Assembly: GCA_007922195.1 (NCBI GenBank)
Contig: ML682007.1
Coordinates: forward strand, 14,996,954 to 15,060,953
Direction: 5' to 3'
DNA: 64,000 nt
Source: Podocnemis expansa
Lineage: Eukaryota; Chordata; Testudines; Podocnemididae
Positions 1 through 11,560 of this stretch are shown one piece after another. Both the position numbers and the translations under genes were made by a program. Position 1 is the stretch's first letter. The number at the start of each line of letters is the position of its first letter. Under the pieces are notes generated by a model that was given only the letters and a program-made list of their open reading frames with translations, had not been told where the DNA came from and did not search any database.

Positions 1-465
1 AAAGCATTATACATCTTGGTAAAATCAGTGCAGTTTTAAAAGTATATATGAGGAAACTCAGCACAAGGTCTGTTTAGCTTCCTAGACACTGAGTTGTAAG
101 AAGAACTGGGTGAACAGTAAATGAAGAACCAACCTTTGCAAATTGGCTGGATTGAAGCCAACAGAGCTATACGTCACAGGTTCAAGTTCTGCAGTCTTGA
201 GGCTGGGAGGTGATTCATTTTCCATGGTTGTGTTGTTATTTCTCAGTGTCAGTTCAAAAAATCCCTTCATTTGGCCATTCCCAGAGAGAAGGAATATGTT
301 GGCCACTTTCCCACATCACCTTCTGTTCCTGTGCTCTGTTTCTGGGACATGGGCTCAACCACTGGGGGGCTAGAGATGGCTGTTTTTATGTCATAACATT
401 TCTATGGAATATAAATGCCAGCATGTTGTAATGTTTACTGGATTCTGGTTTGCTGAACCTTGTGG
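1..465. other. Unique non-coding sequence
   Basis: I recognise no exon or repeat here. Short open frames on both strands overlap one another and show no protein family signature. Confidence 0.5.
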
Positions 466-473
466 CTAGGAGC

Positions 474-670
474 CAGGGCTGGGTCAAAGATTTTTGGCAC
501 CCAAAGCGAACTATGACTTTGCCCCCCCCTCCACATTTTATAAGAGATAACATATATTAATATAGATTTTAAAACAGAGAAAAAAGTTCACTTCCTTTTA
601 ATTTGACTCTATTTAAAGTTTGGTGCCCTATGCAACTGCTTAGTTCACCTTTGTGGTTGGGCTGACCCTG
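474..670. mobile_element. hAT-type non-autonomous DNA transposon (MITE)
   Basis: The element starts with cagggctggg and ends with gctgaccctg, imperfect inverted ends of the CAGGG...CCCTG type usual for hAT elements. It is flanked by an 8-bp target duplication, ctaggagc at 466-473 and ctaggaac at 671-678 (7 of 8 identical). An 8-bp duplication is the hAT hallmark. It is 197 bp long with no transposase frame. The interior (tttggcacccaaagc near the left end, tttggtgccctatgc near the right) resembles the hAT copy at 33105-33414. Confidence 0.8.
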
Positions 671-678
671 CTAGGAAC

Positions 679-1070
679 TCATAGCTGAATTTGATGTTTT
701 TGAGGATTATATAGCCCCCCAATAAAGCTGTTCTTTGACATATTTGCTGTCCTGAGTGAGACTGAATTTCCACGCCTCACGGAGTTTTCCTATGAGAGAA
801 TTAATAGGGAATTTCCCTGACAGAATGTAAATATTAAGATTTCATCACAAGATAAATATTCTGACAGGATTAGGTCCTCTTGTTGTGCAGTTTGGAGAGA
901 GGAATGGCATCAACATGTATACAGAGATAAGAAATTGGTGGCTCATGACTCTGCTTGCATGGACTCAAAGACTTAAAAACACACAAGCAGCACAAATGGG
1001 GCCAGTGGTAGTTTTAAATGTAAGAGAATAAAAGTGATTACTAGCAAATGTGTGGGAGAATTTGTGCTTC
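679..1070. other. Unique non-coding sequence
   Basis: AT-rich sequence between the hAT element and a SINE fragment. An aataaa-like string at 720-726 has no coding context and is not called as a polyadenylation site. Confidence 0.45.
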
Positions 1071-1107
1071 TTTTGCTGGACTAGACTAATATGGCTACCC
1101 ATTTGGA
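1071..1107 (-). repeat. Fragment of the SINE-like palindromic family
   Basis: About 37 bp match the 5' end of the family in reverse complement (gctggactagactaatatgg followed by ctaccc), as in the full copy at 48508-48645. No target duplication is apparent. Confidence 0.65.
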
Positions 1108-1244
1108 GCCAGGTAATAGCTGTACTCTGTTTTGAGTTTTGAGATTTTGACATTTTTTCCAGTTTGTGTTGGGATAAAAAGGCAAAAACTCAGTAATTTT
1201 TCCAAACGGACAAACTCAAAAAAATTGATTGAGGTCAACCGGAA

Positions 1245-1640
1245 CTGAATTTTGAAACAGCATTATTTCGAATTTATTATTTCAAAATAGGCATCTAGCA
1301 AAGACTCCCTATTTTGAAAGAAGGTAGGAATTATTATTTCAAAATAGAGAGACTTCACTAGAATCTTTATTGTGAAATAGGGGAAGACAGGGAAAAGTAT
1401 AGGGCCATTATTTTATAAAAAGCCAATTCTGCAGCTTGGAATGGCTGTTTTGAAAATTTATTTTGAAAGAATTGCTCTTTTGAAATAAATGCAGGTTTAG
1501 TTATTTCAAAATAGTGATTTGTTATTTTGAAATAATGAAGCACTTATTTCAAAATAACAAAATGCCTGCATGGACAAGTAAAAAGTTTTTTTGAAATAAG
1601 CCTCCTTATTTTGCAAAAATTTCTCAGCGTAGATATGCCC
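1245..1640 (-). mobile_element. Palindrome-array MITE, TTATTTCAAAATAA core, one end missing
   Basis: At least eight copies of a palindromic motif of the TTATTTCRAAATAA / TTATTTTGAAATAA type are spread over about 400 bp. One copy near 1263-1276 keeps the central CpG (ttatttcgaattta). The right end agcgtagatatgccc is a decayed form of the terminus shared with the copies at 2118, 34776 and 46045. Read in reverse, the order of internal segments (aaggaggc, then ctattt...tctagtgaagtc) follows the element at 46045-46514, so both belong to one family. The distal terminus is not visible. Confidence 0.7.
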
Positions 1641-1983
1641 TTTGTTTCTAAAATTGTCATTGGTCTAAATGAACTTATATTTTTAAATAAAGTCATTTTG
1701 ATGCAAACTCACAAACTTTCTGGTTCAACAATTTCAAAACTTTCTTCCTCAAGTTTTTGCAAGTTGGGAGATTCATTGAAACTGCCAAGTTTCAGTTGTG
1801 ACAAATAGGCATGCTTTGGCCACAAAAAAAAAGTTTGCTGATATAATAACCAATCAGCTCTAGGTACAATTGAACATCAACACAAAATCGTGTCCACTGC
1901 ACTAAGTAAATAAACAGAAGAACTAAAGAAAAATAATTTTCTAATCTATTTCTGTTCTTAGGGATTATGAGTAATAATATCCA

Positions 1984-2595
1984 GAGGGGTAACCATGGCT
2001 CTTTGTATAGCAAAAACAGTGAGAGTCCTGTGGCACCTTAAAGACTAACAAATTTCTTCTAGTGTAAGCTTTGGAGGCCATGAAAGCTTATGTCCAAATA
2101 AATTTGTTAGTCTTTAAGGCTATGTCTACACTTAAAACCTTAGTTCAGACTTGATTAGTCTGAACTAAGTGGTTTGAACTTAGGTTGAACTAACTTTTCG
2201 TTCAACTAAAAAGTTTGAACTTAGTTTGAACTAACTTTTTATTCAACTAAACAGTTAGTTCAAACTAAAAATAGCACAGCTAGTTTGAACTCAAAAATTA
2301 ATTCAAACTAAAAAATCACACTCATTTGGAACTAACTGCTTGTTTGAACTTATTTCGTTAGAACTAGCACGATTACATCATACTAGTTCGAACTAAATTT
2401 CAGAAAGAGTGAACCAAGCGGTTAGTTTGGACTAAAGAGTTGAACTAACTAGTTCAAACTAAACTTTTAGTTCAAACTAGACAAAGCCTAGTGGAGACAG
2501 GGTTCAAATTAGTTGGAATTGAGGCACCTTAACTTGAACTAATTTGCTAGTGTAGACATAGTCTAAGGTGCCACAGGACTCTCATTGTGTAATAA
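1984..2595 (+). mobile_element. SINE-like inverted dimer, split by a MITE
   Basis: The left half starts at agaggggtaaccatgg and runs through gagagtcctgtggcacctta. The right half is its inverted copy, ending in ggtgccacaggactctcatt. The centre is shortened. The right half is interrupted by the 446-bp MITE at 2118-2563. Removing the MITE and one TAA restores the ttagtctttaaggtgccac string found in other copies. A weak flanking repeat, gtaataa at 1971-1977 and 2589-2595, may be the dimer's own target duplication; its right copy is included in the coordinates. Confidence 0.75.
2118..2563. mobile_element. PIF/Harbinger-like MITE with TTAGTTYRAACTAA palindrome array
   Basis: Terminal inverted repeats are ggctatgtctacac at the left and gtgtagacatagtc at the right. 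A 3-bp TAA duplication flanks the element (2115-2117 and 2564-2566). It is confirmed by the repeat copy into which it jumped, where the uninterrupted string is known from other copies. A 3-bp TWA duplication is typical of PIF/Harbinger, so assignment to that superfamily is an inference. The interior holds more than a dozen TTAGTTTGAACTAA-like palindromes. It has no coding capacity. Confidence 0.85.
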
Positions 2596-3728
2596 CGGTT
2601 GATTTTCAGATGGAAATGTGAATTTCAAGAGGACAGTATGTCTTTAACTGTATTACCTCTGCAGAGCTATATACCTGGAAATTCAGAGAACATGTATCTC
2701 AAGAGCTGTGAGAGTCATCACTGAGGCCTTTAGCAAAGAACTGAAAAGCATGTTGAAGACAGGATACTAAAACAGATGGACACTGGCGCTGATCTAATAT
2801 GGCAATCCCTATCTTCCTACAAATCAGTCTGAACTCTAGCACTTAAAACAGTATGACTGTATGCTGCTGTTGCTGCTGCTGCATTTTTCAGGGCCAAGCC
2901 TATTACTTCCTACTCCTTTGCTAAAATCATCTAAAAAAGCCTAACAGAGCACCACTTGCTTATGCATGTTGGTGAATTATCTTCACCCATAGTACCTTTC
3001 TACTTGATGCAGAATATGGAAGAATAAATTAGGATTCAAAACTTGTACTTTTCTTGACTGATAATAAGAGCCCCTTCCTAAACTAATTAGATGATATTCT
3101 TTCTGACCTCAGTGAAATTCAGCAATATGACATATCTAAGCATATAATTAAAGGATTAAAATAATTTAAAAGTAATGAAATGCTGGGTTATTGTAGGAAG
3201 AAATATATTATTTGAGTTAGAGTTGGTCAAGCAGTATTTGACAAACTCCAAGTGAGATTAATTTAGTCTTTCTTTGTTAATCATAAGCAACCCATTGTTT
3301 ATTTCTTCAACTTTCTGCACTATTAATATTCACTGAATGGTTTAGATGAATAATTTCCACACTGCATGTGTTTCTCAAGCTATTTGCTGGAGTTCTTCTC
3401 TATTTCTTATTTACAGTCTAGGGACTGTAATTTTTCTTGTGGTGTTATTTCTGATCCTACTTTGAATAGTTTTAATAGGAAGAATGAGCATATGTCTGGA
3501 ATAAATTATTTAAACATTGAAATTTTGTAAATATTTTCATGAACATCCATTGTTCAAATATTCATGAATGATTGAGTGATCTGATAAAATGATTAAAATA
3601 TAATAGATTCATAATATGAATTGAAGTGACTCAAATATGAGGTTTTTTAAATTTACAAATATTTGCAAAACTGTATTTTCATTATTCCATGACCTCCAGT
3701 CAACAAAGGGCAAATCCCCTCCCCCCCG
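2596..3728. other. Unique AT-rich sequence
   Basis: No gene or repeat was recognised apart from a short CTG-rich run at about 2862-2882. The stretch 3480-3610 is especially AT-rich. Confidence 0.45.
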
Positions 3729-4240
3729 GTGTATTGTATCAAGTTCTGGGCACCTCATTTCAGAAAAGATGTGAACAAATTGGAGAAAGTCCACAGAAGA
3801 GCAACAAGAATTATTAAAGATCTGGTATGCTTGAGTTAAGAGGAAAGATTGAAAGATCTGGGTTTGTTTAGTCTAGAAAAGAGGAGAGTGCGTGGGAACA
3901 TGATAACAGTTTAAAGTACCTAAAGGGTTGTTACAAGGAAAAGGGAAAAAAATTGTTCTCCTTAACTGCTGATGATAGAATAAGAAGGAATGGGGTCAAA
4001 TTAGAGGAGGGCAGGTTTAGGTTGGACTTTAGGAAAAAATTCCTAATTGTCAGGGTGATTAAACACTGGAATAAATTGTTGAGGGAGGTGGTGGAGTCTC
4101 CATCACTGGAAATTTTTAAGAACAGGTTAGACAAACACCTGTCAGGGATAGTTTAAGATGGTACTTGGTCCTGCCATGAGTGCAGGGGACTGGACTCGAT
4201 GATCTCTCATGGTCCCTTCCAGTTTCTATTATTCTATGAC
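3729..4240 (+). mobile_element. CR1 LINE 3' end with ORF2 C-terminus
   Basis: The sequence runs from a CR1 region (tgtattgtatcaagttctgg) through the C-terminal part of ORF2 and a 3' end of the ggactcgatgatctctcatg...ttctatgac type, typical of CR1. The stretch 3953-4156 translates to the conserved C-terminal CR1 segment, with residues around VIKHWNKLLREVVESPSLEIFK. It is 5'-truncated, as almost all CR1 copies are. Stops and frame breaks upstream mark it as dead. Confidence 0.9.
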
Positions 4241-4309
4241 TGAGCATTCTGTAGACTTATATTGTGATGTTGATTTGATGCTTTTTTTTTTAATGGCTGA
4301 TGTGTATCT

Positions 4310-4401
4310 AAAAAAAACCAAGGAGTCATGTGGCACTTAGAGACTAACAGATTTATTTTTCACATGAGCTTTCATGGGAGAAAATCCCACTTCGTCAGAT
4401 G
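4310..4401 (+). repeat. SINE-like monomer, 5'-truncated
   Basis: The copy starts in an A-rich stretch before ccaaggagtcatgtggcac and ends at the standard monomer 3' end, cccacttcgtcagatgc. It includes the internal hairpin around tgggagaaaatccca. I see no convincing target duplication. Confidence 0.75.
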
Positions 4402-6167
4402 CTTCGAAGATGGGTGAACTTACAGAATAGAATGAACATCTCAAATTCTTCCCTGAAGAGAAAAAGTCAGATTCTCCTCCCATGGATGTCTGATGTCCCA
4501 CAAACAAGCTTCACAAACACTAAAGGCTTTATAGGGGTATTTGAACTTCAGGAACCTAAAATTTTGCTAATGTTTGGGTGGCTCTGATATTTCATGTGCT
4601 AATCAGGGCCTTTTATTGCTACTCTTTGCCTCTCAAATGCTTCTTGATGAGACTGAGCAAAATTGAATTATTTTATTGCTCAACATATATTATCAGCAGG
4701 TTTTTTTTTTAAGAGAAATTTTTTTTCCACATTTCTGAAAATAGGTTAAAAAGCCCTAGGGACTTGGCATTGTGCAAATGTTCTTGTAAACAAAATTAAA
4801 TCCTAGGGACAAAATGAATCTGGTTGTTTTCGCCCTATGCACTGTTTTTGTGCTTACGTGAAGAATAAGTATTACTCCCAAATAATATTGAGTGATATTG
4901 TACAGGTAAACTGTACTGTAGTTACCAGTAATTGCCACTTGCTGTATTTCAGTATTTTAAAAGAAAATAAAGAACAGGGGAGATTTCAGTTCTTTTCTTG
5001 GACATATATAGGCAAGTGTCATTTGTCTTTCTCCTTTTTTTCATATCAAATTCTTTTGTGCTGTGAAAAGTGAAGCAGGCAAAATATTGTAAATGACAGA
5101 AAAAGGTGCTAAACTGATAAGAGCCTTAGCAAAAGAAACACTTACAAAGAAGTGTCCAGAGACAAATTCTCCTTTGAGATTCACCTTCATATATCCAAAG
5201 TTCATTCACTGGCATCTGAATGAAGTTACTCAGGATTTACCCAAGTCTAAATGAGAGGAGAACTTGCCCCCCAGGTCTCCAAGGTCCCAATTGCTCACTG
5301 CTTGCACTTTGTCATGTTTTTACACTTTCATTTCCAACTGTGCAAAATGATAGTAAAATTCTGACAGAAAAGCAGAACTCTGCCCTTTTCACACTCACTG
5401 TGCACAGATGTCAACAGCACAGAGTAGACAAGCAAACTCTATTTTTTAAATATAGCCTGCTGGTCAAACGCTGTTTTCACTTATTCTGGTGTAGAAGTCA
5501 GAGGTATTTCAGCTAAATTCCCAGTGGGCAGTATTAAATGTGTCTCTCAGAAGCACTTCATGTACATTGCCACAATTCAGCATATAGAAGAGGCATGCAG
5601 GTGAGATAGCATGGAGTCTAAATTGCTTCACAGAAGATTGAGTCACTGCCGATCATTGTTGAAGCCATTAGTGGCATGAGGAGACCATAACGGAGGAATC
5701 ATTTGGTGACTGCTAGCAGTGTGCTCTGAAAATACATGCGCTGTTGGAGTACCCCCGAAGTATCTGAATCAATCAGGTAATCCTGTCAGCTGGGTTAAAA
5801 AAGAAAATCCAAACCTAACCAAAAATCCCAGGAGTCAGATATTCTGCATCATATGAAAGTACATGAAAAATGAGTGTTAGGAGCCACAGGACTAAGGATC
5901 TTCTACATAGCGATCAATACCACTGCCATCAAAGGGAGGAAGACATCACAGAAACAAGCTTATATTTGTTACAGATGGAGCCTGTGTAGTGACAGAACTA
6001 TCAGGGCTGTTGAATTATTTGCACTGTAGCCCCTTGTTTGCTCACTTTCTTAAAGTTGTGTGGTGGGTTAAATTTGCCAGGCCTGATGTCTGCACAATGG
6101 ACAATTTTACTAGAAAGTCTGAGCAAAGAGGGAAGGGAAAAATGTAACTTCTCAATGTGACTGTATT
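4402..6167. other. Unique non-coding sequence
   Basis: Apart from T-rich runs near 4700-4730 I see no repeat family. Open frames of 60-98 codons at 4399-5516 do not resemble any protein I know. Confidence 0.45.
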
Positions 6168-6485
6168 AAGGGGTGTCAAAGTCATTTAGTGTTGGGGGCC
6201 ATTTCTGTCAGCAACTCAGCCTGGCAGGTCTCGAATTGATGTAAGAAAAAATTAACTTCACAGCAACTACAGTACTTGTACACATGGTCTGCAGTCTCTT
6301 GACCAATGATATGAAAAAAACCCACACTTACATAAAGATTTACCCAACTTCATTAGAGTATCTTTCATTTGATATGCTCAAATATAACTCATTCTTAACA
6401 GATTTATGTGGGGAAAATCCTGGGGCAGTACAACCAGTGCGGGCCACAGCAAAGTGGATTGCGGGCAGCCTGTTTGATGCGTCTG
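6168..6485. mobile_element. Probable hAT-like element, decayed
   Basis: The left end aaggggtgtcaaagtcattt and right end tgtttgatgcgtctg are compatible with the common hAT terminus CAGGGGTGTCAAA. The interior includes gggggccatttctg near the left and gcgggcagcc at the right. No 8-bp duplication survives (actgtatt versus gggtgtgc), so the call rests on the termini alone. Confidence 0.45.
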
Positions 6486-7854
6486 GGGTGTGCGTGTGTA
6501 TTCTAAAACATATATAGTTTTCTTCAGAACAACTTTTATCTCTGAACTGGCTATGGCAGATGTGTGAAATGTGACAAAGAAGAGGAGAAATAGCTAAAAG
6601 ATTCTTCATTGATTTTGATGGAGTTACAATGTGGTAAAGGAGAAAACAATTTAGCTTCTTATGCACAGAAGGGTTACAGATGTGCAAATTTCTCTAGTCC
6701 GGGCTATATTATACTATGGTTTTGAAAACAAAGATCCCCATTAAAGTCAGAGGAGAGTTCAGCCTTAAGAATCAATGGAACGATCAGTGCCTGATTCTGC
6801 TTCATTTATTGCACCAATGTCAACCAGAAGTAAAGTCCATTAATTTTACTCTGGCCTTATGTGTAATTTACACTGCCATTTACATCATTGCAGAATCTGG
6901 GATAGAGCTGTCCATGCTCTCATTTCCACCAGCATAAGACAGCGTATTTTACAAAATGGCTGATTTTGCCCAGCACTGTTGTCTAAGCAAATGTTTCCCA
7001 AATGGTGCTATGGACCTGCCATGTCTGGTCCTAATCTCCTTAAAGTCAATTAGAGTTCTGCCTCCAGTGGGAGCAGGGTTGTTTTGTTCTCCTTCAATGA
7101 ATCCCTTTAGTGAGAGGATCTGTAGAACACATCCAGATATTGGCAGAAAATGGGTTAACTCTCTCACTCGAGCTAGAGGTAGGAAGGATAGCTGGAGCAG
7201 CTGTGAAAAATCAATTAATTCCCCAAGCATTGGATAAGTGGGATGTGTGGGAAGGGGGCATGCTCTGTAGGGCAAGAAGTTGAGATAGGTGGATTGAGTG
7301 CTTCATTGCTGAGCTGAAGGGAATCATGCTTCAGACCTTTGTTTTGTAGGGGCTGGAACAAACCTCATTTAATGCTGCTAGCTTGGACTCTGGCTGATGG
7401 GGAGTATGGTTGCATTTATGCGTATGCTTTATAGGGCCAGGGATTTCTTTATATTTATTTCTCTGATTTACAATGAAATCTACTTGAATGGGTTTAAGCA
7501 GAGTAGTGTTGTATTTTCCCAACTCCCCCACAAGAGAGAGAGCAGAGCTTCAGATGTGTTTATCAACAATGAAAAAAAAAATCTACTTTTCCTGAAGTTC
7601 TAAACCAGAAAGAGATTACATTATACACAAAATCAATTATTTTAAAGCTTGGATAGTGAGTATCATGACCTTCAGACTACATCAAACAGCAAGACCTTAT
7701 ATTTATTCTTTGTGGTCACCTTGGGAGAGCTAACAGCAGAACAGCGAGTCTTGTAAGAAAGAGATCCCTCAATTATAACCAGTCTCAAGAAGGGTAACAA
7801 ACACACAAAAGCCAGGAAGTATAAAAATAGCAATGACCCCATAACCTACCACTC
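6486..7854. other. Unique sequence with degenerate 'ttgatttcaatgg' motifs
   Basis: No exon was recognised. Two stretches (6730-6860 and 7025-7080) carry degenerate forms of the dispersed ACTGAAGTCAATGG / GGATCAGG motif that recurs across the window. They may be traces of an ancient palindromic repeat. Confidence 0.4.
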
Positions 7855-7857
7855 TAT

Positions 7858-8203
7858 GGGTATGTCTACACTATGGGTTTAAGTTGACTTAAGCAAAGCC
7901 CTGGCCACATCTGGAGTTCATTAAGTTGACTTAGGGGCTACCTTAAGTTGACTTAATAACTCCTATCCTTAAAGTCAACTTTAAGGGTTAAGTTGACTTT
8001 ATTAAGTTGACTTAACACAATGCAGTCATTAAAGTCAACTTAATAAAATTGACTTAGTGCAATGGGGCAATTTAAGTCGACTTTGTAAAGTTGACTTAAT
8101 GCAATGTGACCTCACTAAGTCAACTTAATAAGTCTACTTAAAGTTGAGTTTAAGTAGACCTTATTAAATCTACTTAACTGAGCCCTGTATTGTAAACATA
8201 GCC
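7858..8203. mobile_element. PIF/Harbinger-like MITE with TTAAGTYRACTTAA palindrome array
   Basis: Termini are gggtatgtctacac and tgtaaacatagcc, with a 3-bp TAT on both sides (7855-7857 and 8204-8206). The interior is an array of 14-bp palindromes of the form TTAAGTTGACTTAA or TTAAGTCAACTTAA. The copy at 8072-8084 retains the CpG (ttaagtcgacttt). The 346-bp element has no open frame of interest. The same core occurs at 26112-26626 and 27803-28181. Confidence 0.8.
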
Positions 8204-8206
8204 TAT

Positions 8207-10341
8207 GTGATTCACACGGGAGATGTTGTATGGGAAAAATATAGTGTTTCTGATGCAGCAAAAATTTTCAAATTTTAACAACCAAGCTCAAATGAACTGT
8301 TTATGACAGGGATTTATTTCTGAGTTTGTCCTTTCTCATTTAAAAGAAAGACAGCAATGAAACGCAGACTCCCACAACTTGCTTTCATATGCTTTACAGA
8401 TAGTTGAAGTGCAATGTTGGTTTTCAATGAAGATATGAGCTAGCTGTTTATCAGTTTTGTTCTTTGAAATGTGCTCTTCCCCAGCATCAGTGTTTTCTAT
8501 CTTGTTGGCAGATGCCAGCTAAAACAATTTCTGGAGGTGCTGGGAATACAGAGAAAGCTCAGATCATAAAGGGCAACTTTCTTTTGGAGCAACAAGACTG
8601 CTTAGGGAAAACTGAACCACTGTTGGTCGTCTGAGTTATATGTCCCTTTTCCAAGAGGTGGTCTCAGGCAGTGAAATGCTCTGTCTGTGGATAAGGAAGC
8701 ACACTCATATTTGGAAGTTCCTGAGTGATTGCCAACCAGTCTGGCCTCTCTGTAATAGTCTGCAGAAAGAGAAGTTAAATGTTATAGCTTTACTTGGTAA
8801 TAGTCCCCTACCTTTCACAGACCCAACACCTGATTATTTTTATTGGCTTGCAGTTCTGCTTTTCATATGTACACTTCCTCTTTAAGAGCTGCTTATGCAT
8901 GTGTGATTTCACTTCCCCCTATTATACTTAGTTAGTATATTGATTAGTGCCTCAGTATTTTCCTACAGGGAGCTGTGGCTGTGCCCAGAACTTTGCTTGC
9001 TGCTACATTTTACCTGGAGGGGAATGAAGTAATTTACAATTACTAGCTATAAAAGAGCCCTCTTCATCCTGCTGTCTGAAAGCAGAACACAGATCTATCC
9101 ATTTCTGTCAGCATTACATTTTCCAGGTCCATCTCTAATGCTTTTCTGCTAAGATTTTAGGAAAATTGAAGTCCAAGGCAATGAGTATGCAGTGCCATAA
9201 AAATTTCCTTATTGCCTAAGCCTATGTAGACATCTGTCTATGGAGACTGCTTATTATCTACCTCTCATCAGTCTTTCTTCCTTTGACTGGTAATTGCCTG
9301 TCTAGTGAGAACATATGCTTCTCAGGTCCCAAAGTGGTATCTACAAACAGTTCTTTCCTCTTCTTTCTTCCTTTGCTTTTGCTTTCACCTATTGCATGAG
9401 GCAGGCTACTCCTATTGTGTTGTGGAATCCACTCTGCATTGGAGCTGACTGGAAAACCAGAAATATCCAGTGACTGGAATTCATTTGATGTTCTTTAAAT
9501 AAAATAATAAAAAACCACCCTCTGCTCCCAACACATTTCCCTTATTAATGCACAGGATGTATTTCTCTTAATAGAAATCACCCAGCCCACTCAACATGCC
9601 CTAGCCTAGGTAATAATGGTCAAATGCATTTTCTCAAATGTTCCTAGAATAGTATTCAGTACTTAACAGTATTTCTGTAAAGCTGCCTTCTGTGCTCTGG
9701 GGGAAATGCATAAAGAAACAGTCAGTGGGAAATGTGTTAGAAAAGCAGCTTCATACCATGCCATTAGTAATTTATTGTATTTTTTTACCCAAGGCATTGA
9801 AATGCTCCTGTCATGGTAAAGGGTGCAAGGGTGTCAGGTAATAGGTTCTTTCATGCAGTTGCTTACAGCAGTGTTTTCTTTCCTCAGTGGCTTAGGGATT
9901 GCAGAGTTTAAGGCCCATTTCTCCGGTTGGCTCAGCACAGCTGGATCTGTACATATTCATAGATCTGGTTACAGGATCAGGTCCAAAACAATTAGCATTT
10001 TAAAACAGGGATTTTCCAGTTTTCACAAAACCCAGAAACCTAATGGCATTTTTTTTTTCATATTTATGGTGCTTCTGTGAATCTCTTCCACAGTTCTCAG
10101 TTTCTTTCCTGTTCTCTTCAGTGTATGCAAAACCCCCAGTACCACTTGGTCTCCCAGATCACCTTGCAGACTGCCTGGCAATCTTCAGTGCTTTGTGATT
10201 AACGTCTGCTGGTTTAGATGCTGGTCTCTGAGTGGCAGATTATCAGAAGATTCTGAAGCATGATTTTGCTTTTATTTATAGTTGAGAAAAAATTAAGATA
10301 AATACGTAACTTAAAGCACTGAATGAAGACAAAGTGAGGTG
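8207..10341. other. Unique non-coding sequence
   Basis: More than 2 kb without a recognised repeat or exon. The 81- and 85-codon open frames at 8640 and 9823 lack family signatures. Confidence 0.45.
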
Positions 10342-10349
10342 TCTCAAAG

Positions 10350-10494
10350 CAGAGCTGTAATTAGGACAGGGTTTTGCCCTGAGCATCATATTTTAGAAGG
10401 CAAGTTCAGCTGAGCAGCTCTGTTTCACTGATTGATTTGAGGGCACGTTTCATGTTGCTTGCCCCAGGTGCCAAAATACCTAGTTCTGGCACTG
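10350..10494. mobile_element. hAT-type MITE, 145 bp, perfect 8-bp duplication
   Basis: The element begins cagagctgtaattagg and ends cctagttctggcactg; these ends are imperfect inverted repeats. An exact 8-bp duplication, tctcaaag, flanks it at 10342-10349 and 10495-10502. The right part, gccccaggtgccaaaatacc, resembles the 3' part of other hAT non-autonomous families. Confidence 0.8.
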
Positions 10495-10502
10495 TCTCAA
10501 AG

Positions 10503-11194
10503 GCTGCTTGTCCCTTCATTGCCTACTGGAACAGCTACACTTATCAAAAAATGCAGTTGAGGGTCCACATTCTTGAAGTATGAAGGCAATTTATTCTCAG
10601 TGGAAGGGTGTAGGCTATGGAATTCCTATCCACAAGAAATAAGGTTGTTGTTTTTAGTTGTCTGTGTGCAGGCCATCCCCTGCACAAGGAGTGTGGGACA
10701 GCTTCTCTTAGGCTCTAGGATGTATTATAAAATGATTCCACACATGAAAGAAGCTAGATTCTATTTCTTGGAAAAATATTACATCTTTTACTTAAGTATA
10801 TGGAACTTATATGTTGCGGTAACGCAGCCAGTTGAGATACATAAATGCATGGTTCGATAGACTTGCACAAGCTGCTCCATTCTGGAAATCAGCTGTTATG
10901 GCTTGAGTTGAAATTTAAATCCTAGACAAAACAATGAGGAGAGAATGAGCAGTGAAATGGGAAGCCTCTACCTTAGCTGGTTGTTTCTGGAATGTCAAAC
11001 TACTCAATTCCTATAGCTGTTAATATGCTAGTGTATCGCACATGTATACATTGCCACATTTAGTGTTGTAAATGGGCGAAGAAATAATAAGGAATAAAAA
11101 TACTTCTTTATTTTTGTTTTGAGAGATTCTGTGTTCCTATAAACATGCTTAAATGTGCTGTAGTCAGTCTGAGTGATAGCTGGATTGGCCAGCA
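10503..11194. other. Unique non-coding sequence
   Basis: A 95-codon open frame at 10573-10860 shows no recognisable domain. No repeat was identified. Confidence 0.4.
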
Positions 11195-11270
11195 CAGGGT
11201 TGGCTCTAGACCAAATTGAGCTACAGGCAGAGAACATTTTTGGTGCACCCTTCCCCCTGATTTGGTGTGA
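11195..11270. mobile_element. Possible 5' fragment of a hAT-type element
   Basis: cagggttggctctaga at 11195 and the following ttttggtgcacccttc resemble the left part of the copies at 474 and 33105. No matching right end was found, so this may be a fragment. Confidence 0.35.
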
Positions 11271-11480
11271 TCACTTGCCTTCTCCTTCTGTAATTCAATA
11301 GCCTAAGATCAAATTACAGTCCTACCCCAGTGTAGCCAAGTCTCACAAGCCAAGCCTATTCCACTTTATGCACTGGGAAGCCAAAGCCTTCCATTGATCC
11401 ATTCAAGGCATTTACACTGAAATCAAAGGGAATTTTCTGTAAAAATATCAGTTGCACATTATGTTTTGTATCAGCTCTAA

Positions 11481-11560
11481 GGGCTTGTCTACACTAGGGG
11501 TGGGGTTGTAATTAAATTTTAGGCTATCAAATTACAGAAGTCAAAGGTGAGTGCTCACAC
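11481..11560. mobile_element. Left end of a Harbinger-like MITE
   Basis: gggcttgtctacactagggg follows a TAA at 11478-11480 and matches the shared MITE terminus. No matching right terminus is visible downstream, so the right border is arbitrary. Confidence 0.45.

Noticed and set aside
720..726. aataaa as a polyadenylation signal
   Set aside because: No upstream coding sequence, and the hexamer is frequent in AT-rich DNA.
3953..4156. Possible small gene with a basic product
   Set aside because: It is the C-terminus of CR1 ORF2 inside a 5'-truncated copy.
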